Below are positions 1 through 7,388 of a stretch of 38,622 nucleotides of DNA, piece after piece. The notes under the pieces are model-generated. The model saw only the letters and a list, made by a program, of their open reading frames with translations, was not told the DNA's origin and did not search any database. Position 1 is the first letter of the stretch. Each line of letters starts with the position of its first letter. The stretch spans positions 1-38,622 of the forward strand of contig JAFIED010000126.1 in the NCBI GenBank assembly GCA_020832805.1, written 5' to 3'. A program made the translations under genes and the position numbers. The stretch comes from Pararhodobacter sp. (GTDB lineage Bacteria; Pseudomonadota; Alphaproteobacteria; Rhodobacterales; Rhodobacteraceae).

Positions 1-390
1 CCCCCCCCCGCCCCCCCGCCCCGCCACAGCCCCCCCCCCGTGGGGGAAAAATCCCCCCCCCCGGCCACAACAAAAAAACCCCCCCCGGGGGGGGGGCACC
101 CCCCCCGGGGGGGCCGCAACACCAACGCACGCGGCGCGCCCGCCGCCGACTGTCCCGCCGCCCGGGCCCACCACCCGCAACCCTGCCCCTCTCCCCCCAG
201 CAAACACAGGCAAACCCCGACACCTCACCCCGAAAAGCGCGACACCAGAAAACCAGCTGACGCACCACCAAACGGCAGCGAGAAAGGATGCATGCGGCAG
301 CGGATTCTGATGACAGAATGTCCTGGCTGAGGGTATCAAGGAGCTGCGCATGCCGGGGATTGGCGTTTCTTGTGTTTAGCGCGCATGGAT
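1..390. other. low-complexity contig end, no supported gene
   Basis: This stretch is dominated by C and G homopolymer runs, densest in the first 120 bases, and grades into ordinary sequence only after about position 230. An open frame runs from 40 to 330, but its translation is proline/glycine/arginine filler with no family resemblance. The composition is unlike the rest of the window and resembles a low-quality contig terminus. I see no RNA gene, promoter or repeat unit of biological meaning here. Confidence 0.7.
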
Positions 391-391
391 T

Positions 392-1342
392 TCAGGAATC
401 CAGGAACGCCGCCAGGGCGGATGCATAGGTCCCTGCGCAGGTAACCGGTGCCATATGACCGCCGGAATCCAGGATTACATGCCGTGTCCCTTTGGGAAAG
501 TTCCAGTCATTGCGCGGGTCTTTCGGGGCAGGAAACAGCCGATCATCGCGGGCGCGCAGCATGAACAGGGCTGGGCGGAGTTCAGGCAGCGCTGCCGAAA
601 GATCGAAGGTCCCTGCCGCCTGACGCAGCCGCAAAAGGCTGGTGGCGTCATGGCGGCGGCTCCATTCCTTTGCCGCGACTCGTACCGGCGCACTGGTCGG
701 GTTCAGCCCATAGGCGGCAAGTGCGGCAAGCCGGTGGTCGAACAGGGCTGATGGGTTAGGCGAACGGGCGAGACCGGTGAGCGCGGCAATCTCTGCGGTA
801 CTGCCCCTGCCGCGCGGGGCGCTGGCCAGGACGGCGATGCGGCGGCACTGCAGCATGCCCTTCATGCCCAATTCGAACGCCAGATAGCCGCCATAGGAAT
901 AACCGATGATGGCATGAACGCGGTCAATGCCCAGCGCTTTGACGGCGAGCGCAGCAAATCTGGCCTGATCTGCCACAGTGATCCGGGGAAAGGCCTGGCC
1001 CCAGTTTCGGGTATCATCCGGTGCCGTGCAATTGGGCCCTGTCGAGCCGTAGCATGACCCCAGGTGGTTGATCGACAGGACCAGAAAGTGCCGGGTGTCA
1101 ATGCCGGCACCGGGTGCTGCCAGACGATTGCCCCAACCGGCCGACAGATCGACAGGCGGGTTGGGGGCGTGGAACCAGTGGCTGCTGCTGTAGCCATGCA
1201 AAAGCAGAACAACCGGACGATCCCGGGCTGATGACAGCGCCGCGCTGGCCTGCCACGCCGCCTGCGCGGCGGGAAGAGCAAAGCCCGATGCCAGGGTCAG
1301 CGGGCCGATCTGCACGATGCCCTGTGTGCGATGATCATTCAT
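392..1342 (-). CDS. alpha/beta hydrolase, homoserine O-acetyltransferase-like
   Basis: This 316-residue protein has the alpha/beta-hydrolase fold in the form used by the MetX (homoserine O-acetyltransferase) family. The early HGYSSSHW oxyanion segment is followed by the family hallmark stretch around SINHLGSCYGSTGP, a nucleophile elbow GYSYGG (Ser nucleophile), an acid in RARDDRLFP and a catalytic histidine in GGHMAP near the C-terminus. True MetX enzymes usually have GGSMGG at the elbow and are somewhat longer, so this is more likely a paralogue acting on another ester or acyl substrate. It has no signal peptide and is probably cytoplasmic. It is transcribed away from the TRAP operon that starts at 1501, and the two share a 158-bp intergenic region. 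It could hydrolyse a compound handled by that operon, but this is only positional inference. Confidence 0.85.
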   Translation of the reverse strand: MNDHRTQGIVQIGPLTLASGFALPAAQAAWQASAALSSARDRPVVLLLHGYSSSHWFHAPNPPVDLSAGWGNRLAAPGAGIDTRHFLVLSINHLGSCYGSTGPNCTAPDDTRNWGQAFPRITVADQARFAALAVKALGIDRVHAIIGYSYGGYLAFELGMKGMLQCRRIAVLASAPRGRGSTAEIAALTGLARSPNPSALFDHRLAALAAYGLNPTSAPVRVAAKEWSRRHDATSLLRLRQAAGTFDLSAALPELRPALFMLRARDDRLFPAPKDPRNDWNFPKGTRHVILDSGGHMAPVTCAGTYASALAAFLDS

Positions 1343-1416
1343 GTCGAACTGTTCCAGCGTTGCTGTTTCTTGTTCCGCAGTGTCGTGCCGGCCCTGAATG
1401 CCGGGCGCTGCATCAC

Positions 1417-1445
1417 TTTACACAGGCAGATTGGCATGCCATAAA
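1417..1445 (+). promoter_or_regulatory. putative sigma-70 promoter with palindrome in spacer
   Basis: A -35-like TTTACA (1417-1422) is separated by 17 bp from a -10-like CATAAA (1440-1445). A perfect 10-bp palindrome, TGGCATGCCA (1432-1441), lies across the end of the spacer and the first bases of the -10. This placement suits a repressor operator for the downstream TRAP operon, and the IclR regulator encoded at its end is the obvious candidate. The match is by eye only. Confidence 0.4.
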
Positions 1446-1500
1446 TGCGACACAGTGTGCTGCACAGCGGAACACACTATCTATGGAGGGGGAGGAGTCA

Positions 1501-2496
1501 ATGGTTGTTTCACGCCGTTTCGTTCTGGCAGGGGGGACTGCCGCAGCCGGTATTCTGGGTCTGCCGGCAATCCGATCTGCGCAGGCTGCGACGACACTGA
1601 GATATGCGCATGTGCAGCCAGAGGGGCACGCAACCAACCGGTCGGCACTCTGGCTGGCGGATCAGTTGCGCGATGCAGCCGGTGGTGCGCTGCAGTTGCA
1701 GTTGTTTCCCGGTGGGCAGCTTGGTGGCCCGAACGAGATGCTGGATGCGTTGCAGGTCGGCGATCTGGATTTCTCTTGGATTGCGTCGGCCGGGCTGGCC
1801 CAGTCGATACCGGAGTTCAGTGTCTTTTCGCTGAGCTATCTGTTTCGGGATGACAGCCACTTCCGGAACAGCCTTTCAGCGGGGGCACCGCTGTTCGAGC
1901 ATCTGAGGCGGATCGTCAGCGCGTCACCCTATGATGTCGAACTGGTGGGCATGCTGGGTGGTGTGCCGCGGAACACCTATAACAACGTGCGCCCCATCAC
2001 CTCGCCCGATGATCTGCGTGGGGTCAGGTTGCGGGTTCAGCCCTCTCCTGTCGAGGCGCGTATCTGGTCGCGGCTTGGGGCGTCGCCGGTGCAGTTGGCA
2101 TGGACTGAAATCTACACCGGTATGCAGACCGGCGTGGTGAATGGCGCCGAAAGCAGTATCGACGCGTATCTCAGCAACAATTTCAACGAGGTGGCAGGGT
2201 ATCTTTCGCTTACCCAGCATCAGTATCTTGTGCTGCCGCTGCTGATGAGCAAACGCAGCATTGACCGCCTGGGTGATACGGCTGATCAGGTCATCGACTT
2301 GGCCCTGGCATCGGGCGTGCATAATCAGGAACTGTATCAGAGTGGCAATGACGCCTCGCGCGCCGAGGCCGAACAGCGAGGCGCCCAGGTGAATGCGCCG
2401 GATACAGCGCCCTTTCAGGAAGCACTGGCGGAAATGCTGGAAGAAGAGGCCGCACGGTACAACGCGCTTGAAATCCTGTCCTTGCTGGAAGCCTGA
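1501..2496 (+). CDS. TRAP transporter substrate-binding protein, DctP family, Tat signal
   Basis: Periplasmic solute receptor of a tripartite ATP-independent transporter, 331 residues, the usual DctP size. ATG 1501 is preceded by a strong purine-rich ribosome site (GGAGGGGGAGGAG). Longer in-frame starts upstream would add about 129 residues of non-homologous sequence and hide the signal peptide. The N-terminus has twin arginines at residues 5-6 (SRRFVL) followed by a hydrophobic stretch ending near SAQA, so export by Tat rather than Sec is likely. The mature part has the DctP core, including LRVQPSP, where the arginine at about residue 178 corresponds to the position that binds the substrate carboxylate. 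It is the first gene of an operon with its own DctQ and DctM, then an M24 hydrolase and a dioxygenase. The substrate is probably an organic acid, identity unknown. Confidence 0.92.
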   Translation: MVVSRRFVLAGGTAAAGILGLPAIRSAQAATTLRYAHVQPEGHATNRSALWLADQLRDAAGGALQLQLFPGGQLGGPNEMLDALQVGDLDFSWIASAGLAQSIPEFSVFSLSYLFRDDSHFRNSLSAGAPLFEHLRRIVSASPYDVELVGMLGGVPRNTYNNVRPITSPDDLRGVRLRVQPSPVEARIWSRLGASPVQLAWTEIYTGMQTGVVNGAESSIDAYLSNNFNEVAGYLSLTQHQYLVLPLLMSKRSIDRLGDTADQVIDLALASGVHNQELYQSGNDASRAEAEQRGAQVNAPDTAPFQEALAEMLEEEAARYNALEILSLLEA

Positions 2497-2568
2497 CGGC
2501 GCTTGCCAAAAGTCGTGGCGCGCCCTGTCTGGGCGGGGCGCTGCCATCGAATTGCAGAGGTGCATTCC

Positions 2569-3054
2569 ATGACTGCGATGATCACGCGCATCGGTGACCT
2601 GCTGGCGCGCGCCCAGTGGGTGGCGATCGGCCTGCTGCTGGCGGCACTGACCTGCGTAACCATCTTGCAGGTAATCAGCCGGAACGCCGGCATCTACATC
2701 TCATGGGTAGAGGATGTGGCGATGCTGCTGCTTGTCTGGATGGTGTTCATCGGCAGCGCGCTGGCGGTGCGTTATGGCGGGCATTACACTGTCGATGTCT
2801 ACGGGGCATTGCCTGTCGGCCTGGACCGGGCCTTGCGTATCCTGTCGGTTCTTGTCGTTCTCATTGTCCTGGCCGTGCTGTTCTGGAAGGGCATCGAACT
2901 GGGCTGGCGCCTGCGCTTCCGGCTTTCCGGCGCGGCCGAAATACCGATGTACATGTTCTATGCGGCGTTTCCGATGGCGTCGCTGCTGGCCGGTTTCCAT
3001 CTGATCGAGGCCATACTGACACGCCCGCAACTGCCTGAAGCGCAGGATCTGTGA
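2569..3054 (+). CDS. TRAP transporter small permease, DctQ family
   Basis: Small membrane subunit of the TRAP transporter, 161 residues, with four predicted helices: around ALTCVTILQVISR, LLLVWMVFIGSALAVRYG, ILSVLVVLIVLAVLFW and YAAFPMASLLAGFHL. The family signature around WVEDVAMLLLVWMVFIG is present. ATG 2569 is chosen over an in-frame start at 2503 because the extra 22 residues are hydrophilic and unlike the family, and GAGG lies just upstream. The stop overlaps the start of DctM by one base, so the two permease subunits are translationally coupled. It forms the membrane complex with the next gene and receives substrate from the receptor encoded at 1501. Confidence 0.92.
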   Translation: MTAMITRIGDLLARAQWVAIGLLLAALTCVTILQVISRNAGIYISWVEDVAMLLLVWMVFIGSALAVRYGGHYTVDVYGALPVGLDRALRILSVLVVLIVLAVLFWKGIELGWRLRFRLSGAAEIPMYMFYAAFPMASLLAGFHLIEAILTRPQLPEAQDL

Positions 3055-4334
3055 TGGCAGAACTTGTTGCACTGATCGCGCTGTTTCTTGCCCTGTGCTT
3101 TCTGCGCGTGCCCATCGCCTTTGCCATGTCTGCCTCGTCGCTGGCTATCCTGGTCTGGCTGGGGCTTGATGCCCGGCAGGTGGTATCTCAGATGCTGCGG
3201 GGGTTGAGCCTGTTTCCCCTGCTGGCAGTGCCGCTTTATATCCTGGCCGGGCAGATCATGAATGCCAGCGACCTGACTGACCGGTTGATCGGCATGGCGC
3301 GGGCGATCGTCGGCGGGGTCCGGGGCAGTCTTGCCCATGTGAACATCCTGACTTCCATGCTATTCGGGGGGGTGTCCGGTTCATCAACCGCAGATGCCGC
3401 GGGCATCGGGTCGGTGATGATACCGGCCATGCAGCGGGCGGGCTATTCCCCCCGGTTGGCCGTTGTGGTTACGGCCATGTCATCGACCATGGGCAACATC
3501 ATCCCGCCCTCGATCTTCATGATCGTTTACGGGGCCCTTAGCGGCGTGTCGATCGGGGCGCTTTTTCTGGCGGGCGCCATTCCCGGTGTCCTGATCGGCC
3601 TGTCACAGATGGGGCTGACTGCCTATCTTGCGCGGCGCGACAATCTGCCGGCCGAGACCGCCATGTCGGCCGGCGAACGCTGGACAGCGGTGCGCCGGGC
3701 TGCGCTGGCGGTCGTCATTCCCGTTCTGGTGATCGGCGGCATCGCAACCGGCCTGGCCACCCCGACCGAAGCGGCTGCAACGCTGGTGGTCTATGCGCTT
3801 TTCGTCGCCATGGTTGTCTATCGCAGCCTCAAGCCGTCACAGTTGCCGGCGGTGCTGAAGCTTGCGGCCTACAACTCTTCGTTGCCCCTGTTCACCATTG
3901 GATCTGCCGCAATCTTTGGATGGCTTGTGGGTTATCTGCGCGGGCCGGACTATGTGGTGGCGATGATCTCCGCATGGACGACCGAGCCCCTGGTGATCAT
4001 CGTGCTGTTGCTGGTTTTCCTGCTGATCCTGGGCACGTTCCTGAGCGAGATCGCCACGATCATCATCTTCATGCCGATCATACAGAGACTGGGCGATCTG
4101 GCAGGGTTTGATCCGATCCATCTGGGTGTGCTGGTCGTGATGACGCTGTGTCTGGGGCTGATCACCCCGCCTTATGGCATGTGTCTGCTCATCGCGGCCC
4201 AAATCGGAAAAGTGCCGCTGCTGCAGGCCTTTCGCGCGTCGTTGGGCTTTTTCGCCATGTTTCTGGTGATCCTGGCCTTCCTGTTGTTCTTTCCTGGTGT
4301 CGTGCTGTTTCTGCCCAATCTCTTTCTTTCCTGA
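3054..4334 (+). CDS. TRAP transporter large permease, DctM family
   Basis: Large membrane subunit of the TRAP transporter, 426 residues and about 12 hydrophobic segments, full length for the family. Conserved DctM blocks are visible: the GGVSGSSTADAAGIGSVMIP region, the MSSTMGNIIPPSIFMIVYG region, and the late LGLITPPYGMCLLIAAQIG block, which form the two re-entrant substrate and sodium sites. ATG 3054 overlaps the DctQ stop. A GTG at 3051 in the same frame is an equally possible start and changes the protein by one residue. It catalyses sodium-driven uptake of the ligand delivered by the DctP protein. The next gene follows after 25 bp with its own ribosome site. Confidence 0.93.
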   Translation: MAELVALIALFLALCFLRVPIAFAMSASSLAILVWLGLDARQVVSQMLRGLSLFPLLAVPLYILAGQIMNASDLTDRLIGMARAIVGGVRGSLAHVNILTSMLFGGVSGSSTADAAGIGSVMIPAMQRAGYSPRLAVVVTAMSSTMGNIIPPSIFMIVYGALSGVSIGALFLAGAIPGVLIGLSQMGLTAYLARRDNLPAETAMSAGERWTAVRRAALAVVIPVLVIGGIATGLATPTEAAATLVVYALFVAMVVYRSLKPSQLPAVLKLAAYNSSLPLFTIGSAAIFGWLVGYLRGPDYVVAMISAWTTEPLVIIVLLLVFLLILGTFLSEIATIIIFMPIIQRLGDLAGFDPIHLGVLVVMTLCLGLITPPYGMCLLIAAQIGKVPLLQAFRASLGFFAMFLVILAFLLFFPGVVLFLPNLFLS

Positions 4335-4359
4335 GTAATGCCAAGCCAAGGAGACCCCC

Positions 4360-5511
4360 ATGCAACCTATTGATTTCGAGGGCCGGATCGCGCGCGTGGC
4401 GCACAGGCTTGGCGCGATGGGCCTCGAAGCGTATGTCGGAACCCGTCAGGCGAGCCTGCATTGGCTGAACGGCGCCTTCATGCCCTGGCGCGGCGCGGTT
4501 GTCGTATCCGCCACGGGCCAGGCACGGGTGATCTATTGGGCGATGGATGCATCTCGCGTCGAGGCCGAGGGGGCCGGCCTGCCGATGACCCGGTTCACCG
4601 GATCGGGCTTCATCGCGGCGATTGCCCAGTCCCTGTGCGACATGAATGTCGCCAATGGTGGCATCGGGCTTGATCTTTCACACCCGGGCGCGGCGCAGCT
4701 GGCACCGGGCATGCTGAGCGCGCAGGAGTATCTGGATCTGGTCGCCGCCTTGCCCGATGCCCGGTTCGTGAATGGGGTGGATGCGATCGACGAGCCGATG
4801 CTGACCAAGGATGGCGCTGAACTGGAGCGCATGCGCGCGGCCGCACTGGCCGCCGAAGCCGGATTTCAGGCCGGGCTTGCCATGATCGCAACAGGTGTGA
4901 CCGAGAACGAGATCGCCGGTGAGATCGAGCGCACCATTCGCCAGCGTGGCAGCACCTGGGCCTGGGCCGTGACTGGCGGAACAGAGGTCGGCGCCGGCCC
5001 GCGCACGGCCTTTCGTCATGGCGTCTCGCAACAGTCGACCGACAGCACGGTCGGTGCCGATGAGTTCCTGATCCTGGACATCCACACCCTGATCGACCTG
5101 TACATGGCGGATTTTGCGCTGCCGGTGTTCTTTGGCACGCCCAATGCCATGCAGCAGCGCATGATCGACGCATGGGAAGGGGCCATCGACACCCTGTTCG
5201 AGACCTTTGTGCCCGGTGCGCGCGTGGCCGATTGTGCCATCGCGGCGCATCGGTGGTTCGATCAGGCTGGCTTTGGTGAACTGGGCTTGCCCCTGTTCGG
5301 CCACGGGCTGGGCACCTGTGCGCGAACGCGGCCGTTCATCAACCCGTCCAGCACCGATGTGGTGACCGAAGGCATGGCGATCGCCCTTGGCTGCCATCTC
5401 TACGTTCCCGGCGAAGGCGGGCTGCGTTTGGAATACCCGGCGCATGTTACCGCAAGCGGCCTTCAGCCGTTGGGTAAAATGCCGCCCCGTGTTGTTCGAA
5501 AACAGCGTTGA
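4360..5511 (+). CDS. M24 (pita-bread) family hydrolase missing one metal ligand
   Basis: 383-residue member of the M24 superfamily (Xaa-Pro aminopeptidase, creatinase and ectoine hydrolase type). It has a creatinase-like N-terminal domain (about 1-145) and a pita-bread C-terminal domain (about 155-375). Of the five metal ligands of M24 peptidases, Asp240, Asp251, His315 (in FGHGLG) and Glu358 (in LRLEY) are present. The fourth, normally Glu in a T-I-E-P-G motif, is Gly344 (ALGCHLY). This suggests altered or metal-free chemistry, as in creatinase, rather than ordinary dipeptide cleavage. ATG 4360 follows AAGGAG with good spacing. Its place behind a TRAP transporter and before a dioxygenase suggests that it opens an amide or amidino bond in the imported compound. 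The exact substrate is not readable from sequence. Confidence 0.88.
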   Translation: MQPIDFEGRIARVAHRLGAMGLEAYVGTRQASLHWLNGAFMPWRGAVVVSATGQARVIYWAMDASRVEAEGAGLPMTRFTGSGFIAAIAQSLCDMNVANGGIGLDLSHPGAAQLAPGMLSAQEYLDLVAALPDARFVNGVDAIDEPMLTKDGAELERMRAAALAAEAGFQAGLAMIATGVTENEIAGEIERTIRQRGSTWAWAVTGGTEVGAGPRTAFRHGVSQQSTDSTVGADEFLILDIHTLIDLYMADFALPVFFGTPNAMQQRMIDAWEGAIDTLFETFVPGARVADCAIAAHRWFDQAGFGELGLPLFGHGLGTCARTRPFINPSSTDVVTEGMAIALGCHLYVPGEGGLRLEYPAHVTASGLQPLGKMPPRVVRKQR

Positions 5512-5545
5512 AAACCGATAATCCATAGCACCGAGAGGTCACGAA

Positions 5546-6415
5546 ATGGCACTGACAGTTTCCCCGATGGGCAATGGCATCGGCGCCCGCATAACCGGAA
5601 TCGACATTGGTGCAACGCCGGTGGATGATGCCACATTCGAACAGATCGCCGCAGCGCTTGACCAGTACCTTTTGTTGTCCTTTCCGCAACAGACTTTGGG
5701 CGCGCCAGAACAGGTGGCCTTTGCGGCCCGGTTCGGCCCCTTGGACATTCACATCCTTGACCAGTACAACCACCCTGAGTTTCCGGAAATCTTCATGCTT
5801 TCCAACGAGGTGGTGGATGGCAAACCGCAGGGTTTGTCTGATGCCGGCTCTTACTGGCACTCGGATTTTGCTTTCCGACCGGTGCCGGCCTATGTGACGA
5901 TGCTGCACGCAAAGAAGATTCCGCCGCAGGGAGGGAACACCCTGTTTTCAGACATGTACGCAGCCCATGACGCGCTGGACGCCGAATTGCGCAAGGCGAT
6001 TGCGGGGCGGCGCGCTGTTCAGCGGTATCGAAAGCGCGCCGATACGTTGGGGCAGGGCACGCGCGTGAATTTCACCCCGGAGCAGGCGCAGAAGGCGCCG
6101 GATGTGATGCATCCGCTGATCAGGGTGCATCCGGAAAGCGGGCGGTCGGCCATTTTTGCCCCGGTTGGCACGACGGCCGAGATAGAGGGGCTGCCCGCCG
6201 ATGAAAGCGCCGCGGTGCTCAAGGCCTTGTTCGCGCATATCACGCAGGATCGTTTCATCACCGAATATGTCTGGGCAACGGGCGACCTCGTCTTTTGGGA
6301 CAACCGGTTTACCATGCACAAGGCCACCTCTGACCAGCTTGATCCGTCACAGATCCGGACGCTGTATCGAACGACATCGATGGGCGAGGTTCCCTTGGCA
6401 GCCGGCGCACGATAG
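5546..6415 (+). CDS. TauD/TfdA-family Fe(II)/2-oxoglutarate dioxygenase
   Basis: 289-residue non-haem iron dioxygenase of the TauD/TfdA family. The iron triad is visible as His105-x-Asp107 (SYWHSDFAF) and distal His258 (DNRFTMHKAT). Arg271 and Arg275 in the closing RTLYR segment stand where the 2-oxoglutarate and substrate carboxylates are bound. The family hydroxylates small acids such as taurine, 2,4-D or related compounds, with decarboxylation of 2-oxoglutarate to succinate. ATG 5546 follows a GAGAGG ribosome site. It lies 34 bp after the M24 hydrolase and 34 bp before the IclR gene, so it is very probably in the TRAP operon and acts in the cytoplasm on the imported substrate or its hydrolysis product. 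Taurine itself cannot be asserted, because no sulfonate genes are nearby. Confidence 0.9.
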   Translation: MALTVSPMGNGIGARITGIDIGATPVDDATFEQIAAALDQYLLLSFPQQTLGAPEQVAFAARFGPLDIHILDQYNHPEFPEIFMLSNEVVDGKPQGLSDAGSYWHSDFAFRPVPAYVTMLHAKKIPPQGGNTLFSDMYAAHDALDAELRKAIAGRRAVQRYRKRADTLGQGTRVNFTPEQAQKAPDVMHPLIRVHPESGRSAIFAPVGTTAEIEGLPADESAAVLKALFAHITQDRFITEYVWATGDLVFWDNRFTMHKATSDQLDPSQIRTLYRTTSMGEVPLAAGAR

Positions 6416-6449
6416 ATTTCCGAAACTCAACGGCTTGGCGGAAAAACGC

Positions 6450-7247
6450 ATGACTTTTCAGGAAGACCGACGGTTCATATCAGCCCTCTCGCGCGGGTTG
6501 GATGTGCTGTCGGCCTTTTCGCCAGAAAAACCACGCATGACGCTCAGCGAACTGGCGCGCAAGACCAGCCTGCCCAAATCTACGGTTGTGCGTATCCTGT
6601 TCACCCTTGTGGAAACCGGGTACATGAGCTTTCAGAGTTCGGACAACACCTTTGCCCCGGGACCGAAGGCAATGACACTGGGCCTGTCCGTGGTGGCAAG
6701 CATGGATTTGGTGTCATTGGCGACCCCCTATCTGGAGAGCCTGTCAAAAAAGACTGGCAGAACGGTCAATATCGGTGTGCGGGATGACCTGTCGGTGATC
6801 TATTGCGCGCGGGTCGGGGCGCATCAGCTGTTGACACTGAACATACAGGTGGGCAGCAGGCTGCAATTGCACAACACCGCAATCGGCAGGGCGCTGGTCT
6901 GCTTTTCCCCGCCTGACGAGCGCGACGCCTTGCTGACGCGCCTTGGCGCGGAACCGGAGAGTCGGCAATCGGCCCTGGACATCCGGAAGGATTTGGCAAC
7001 CACGCTGGCGCGCGGGTTTGTCGTGACGGATCGCACACTTGCGCAGAGCGTGCGCGCGATCGCCGCGCCGATCTGGAAACGTGACAATCAACTGGCCGCA
7101 GCGATCAATGTCGCCTTTCTGGCCGAGACCATCACGGTAGAGGAAATCGTGGCAAGCACGGCACCCGATTTGCTGGACGCGGCCAGGTCGATATCGTTGT
7201 TGCTGGGGGCAACAAGGGATCATGTGAATGATCATCTGCCGCGGTAG
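6450..7247 (+). CDS. IclR-family transcriptional regulator
   Basis: 265-residue regulator with an N-terminal winged helix-turn-helix (about 8-70: the ALSRGLDVLSAF opening, then TLSELARKTSLPKSTVVRIL as the recognition region) and a C-terminal GAF-like effector domain (about 85-255). It resembles the PcaR/PobR branch by the opening motif and the RVGAHQLLTLN strand. ATG 6450 is chosen because the family begins just before the RGLDVL motif; an in-frame start at 6201 would run through the dioxygenase gene. It is the last gene of the TRAP/M24/dioxygenase operon and probably responds to the transported compound or a breakdown product, acting on the promoter near 1417-1445. IclR proteins may activate or repress, and the direction is unknown here. 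Confidence 0.9.
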   Translation: MTFQEDRRFISALSRGLDVLSAFSPEKPRMTLSELARKTSLPKSTVVRILFTLVETGYMSFQSSDNTFAPGPKAMTLGLSVVASMDLVSLATPYLESLSKKTGRTVNIGVRDDLSVIYCARVGAHQLLTLNIQVGSRLQLHNTAIGRALVCFSPPDERDALLTRLGAEPESRQSALDIRKDLATTLARGFVVTDRTLAQSVRAIAAPIWKRDNQLAAAINVAFLAETITVEEIVASTAPDLLDAARSISLLLGATRDHVNDHLPR

Positions 7248-7388
7248 GTCCCTCCGGACTTGCCACATGATTGCGTTGACAGAGCGGAAAATCCTGTGCT
7301 GAGGCATCGCTGATCCGGGGCGGGCGGGTTTTTTGCGGGGCGTTCGGGCGCACAGATTTGGTGCGACCCAAGGCAGGGCTGGCGTTGT

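Noticed and set aside
40-330. 96-residue open frame in the left-end low-complexity block
   Set aside because: Its translation is Pro/Gly/Arg filler from C/G homopolymers, with no ribosome site and no family resemblance.
1114-1500. N-terminal extension of the first DctP gene
   Set aside because: The added residues overlap the divergent hydrolase gene and are not like any receptor; the Tat signal starts at 1501 with a strong ribosome site.
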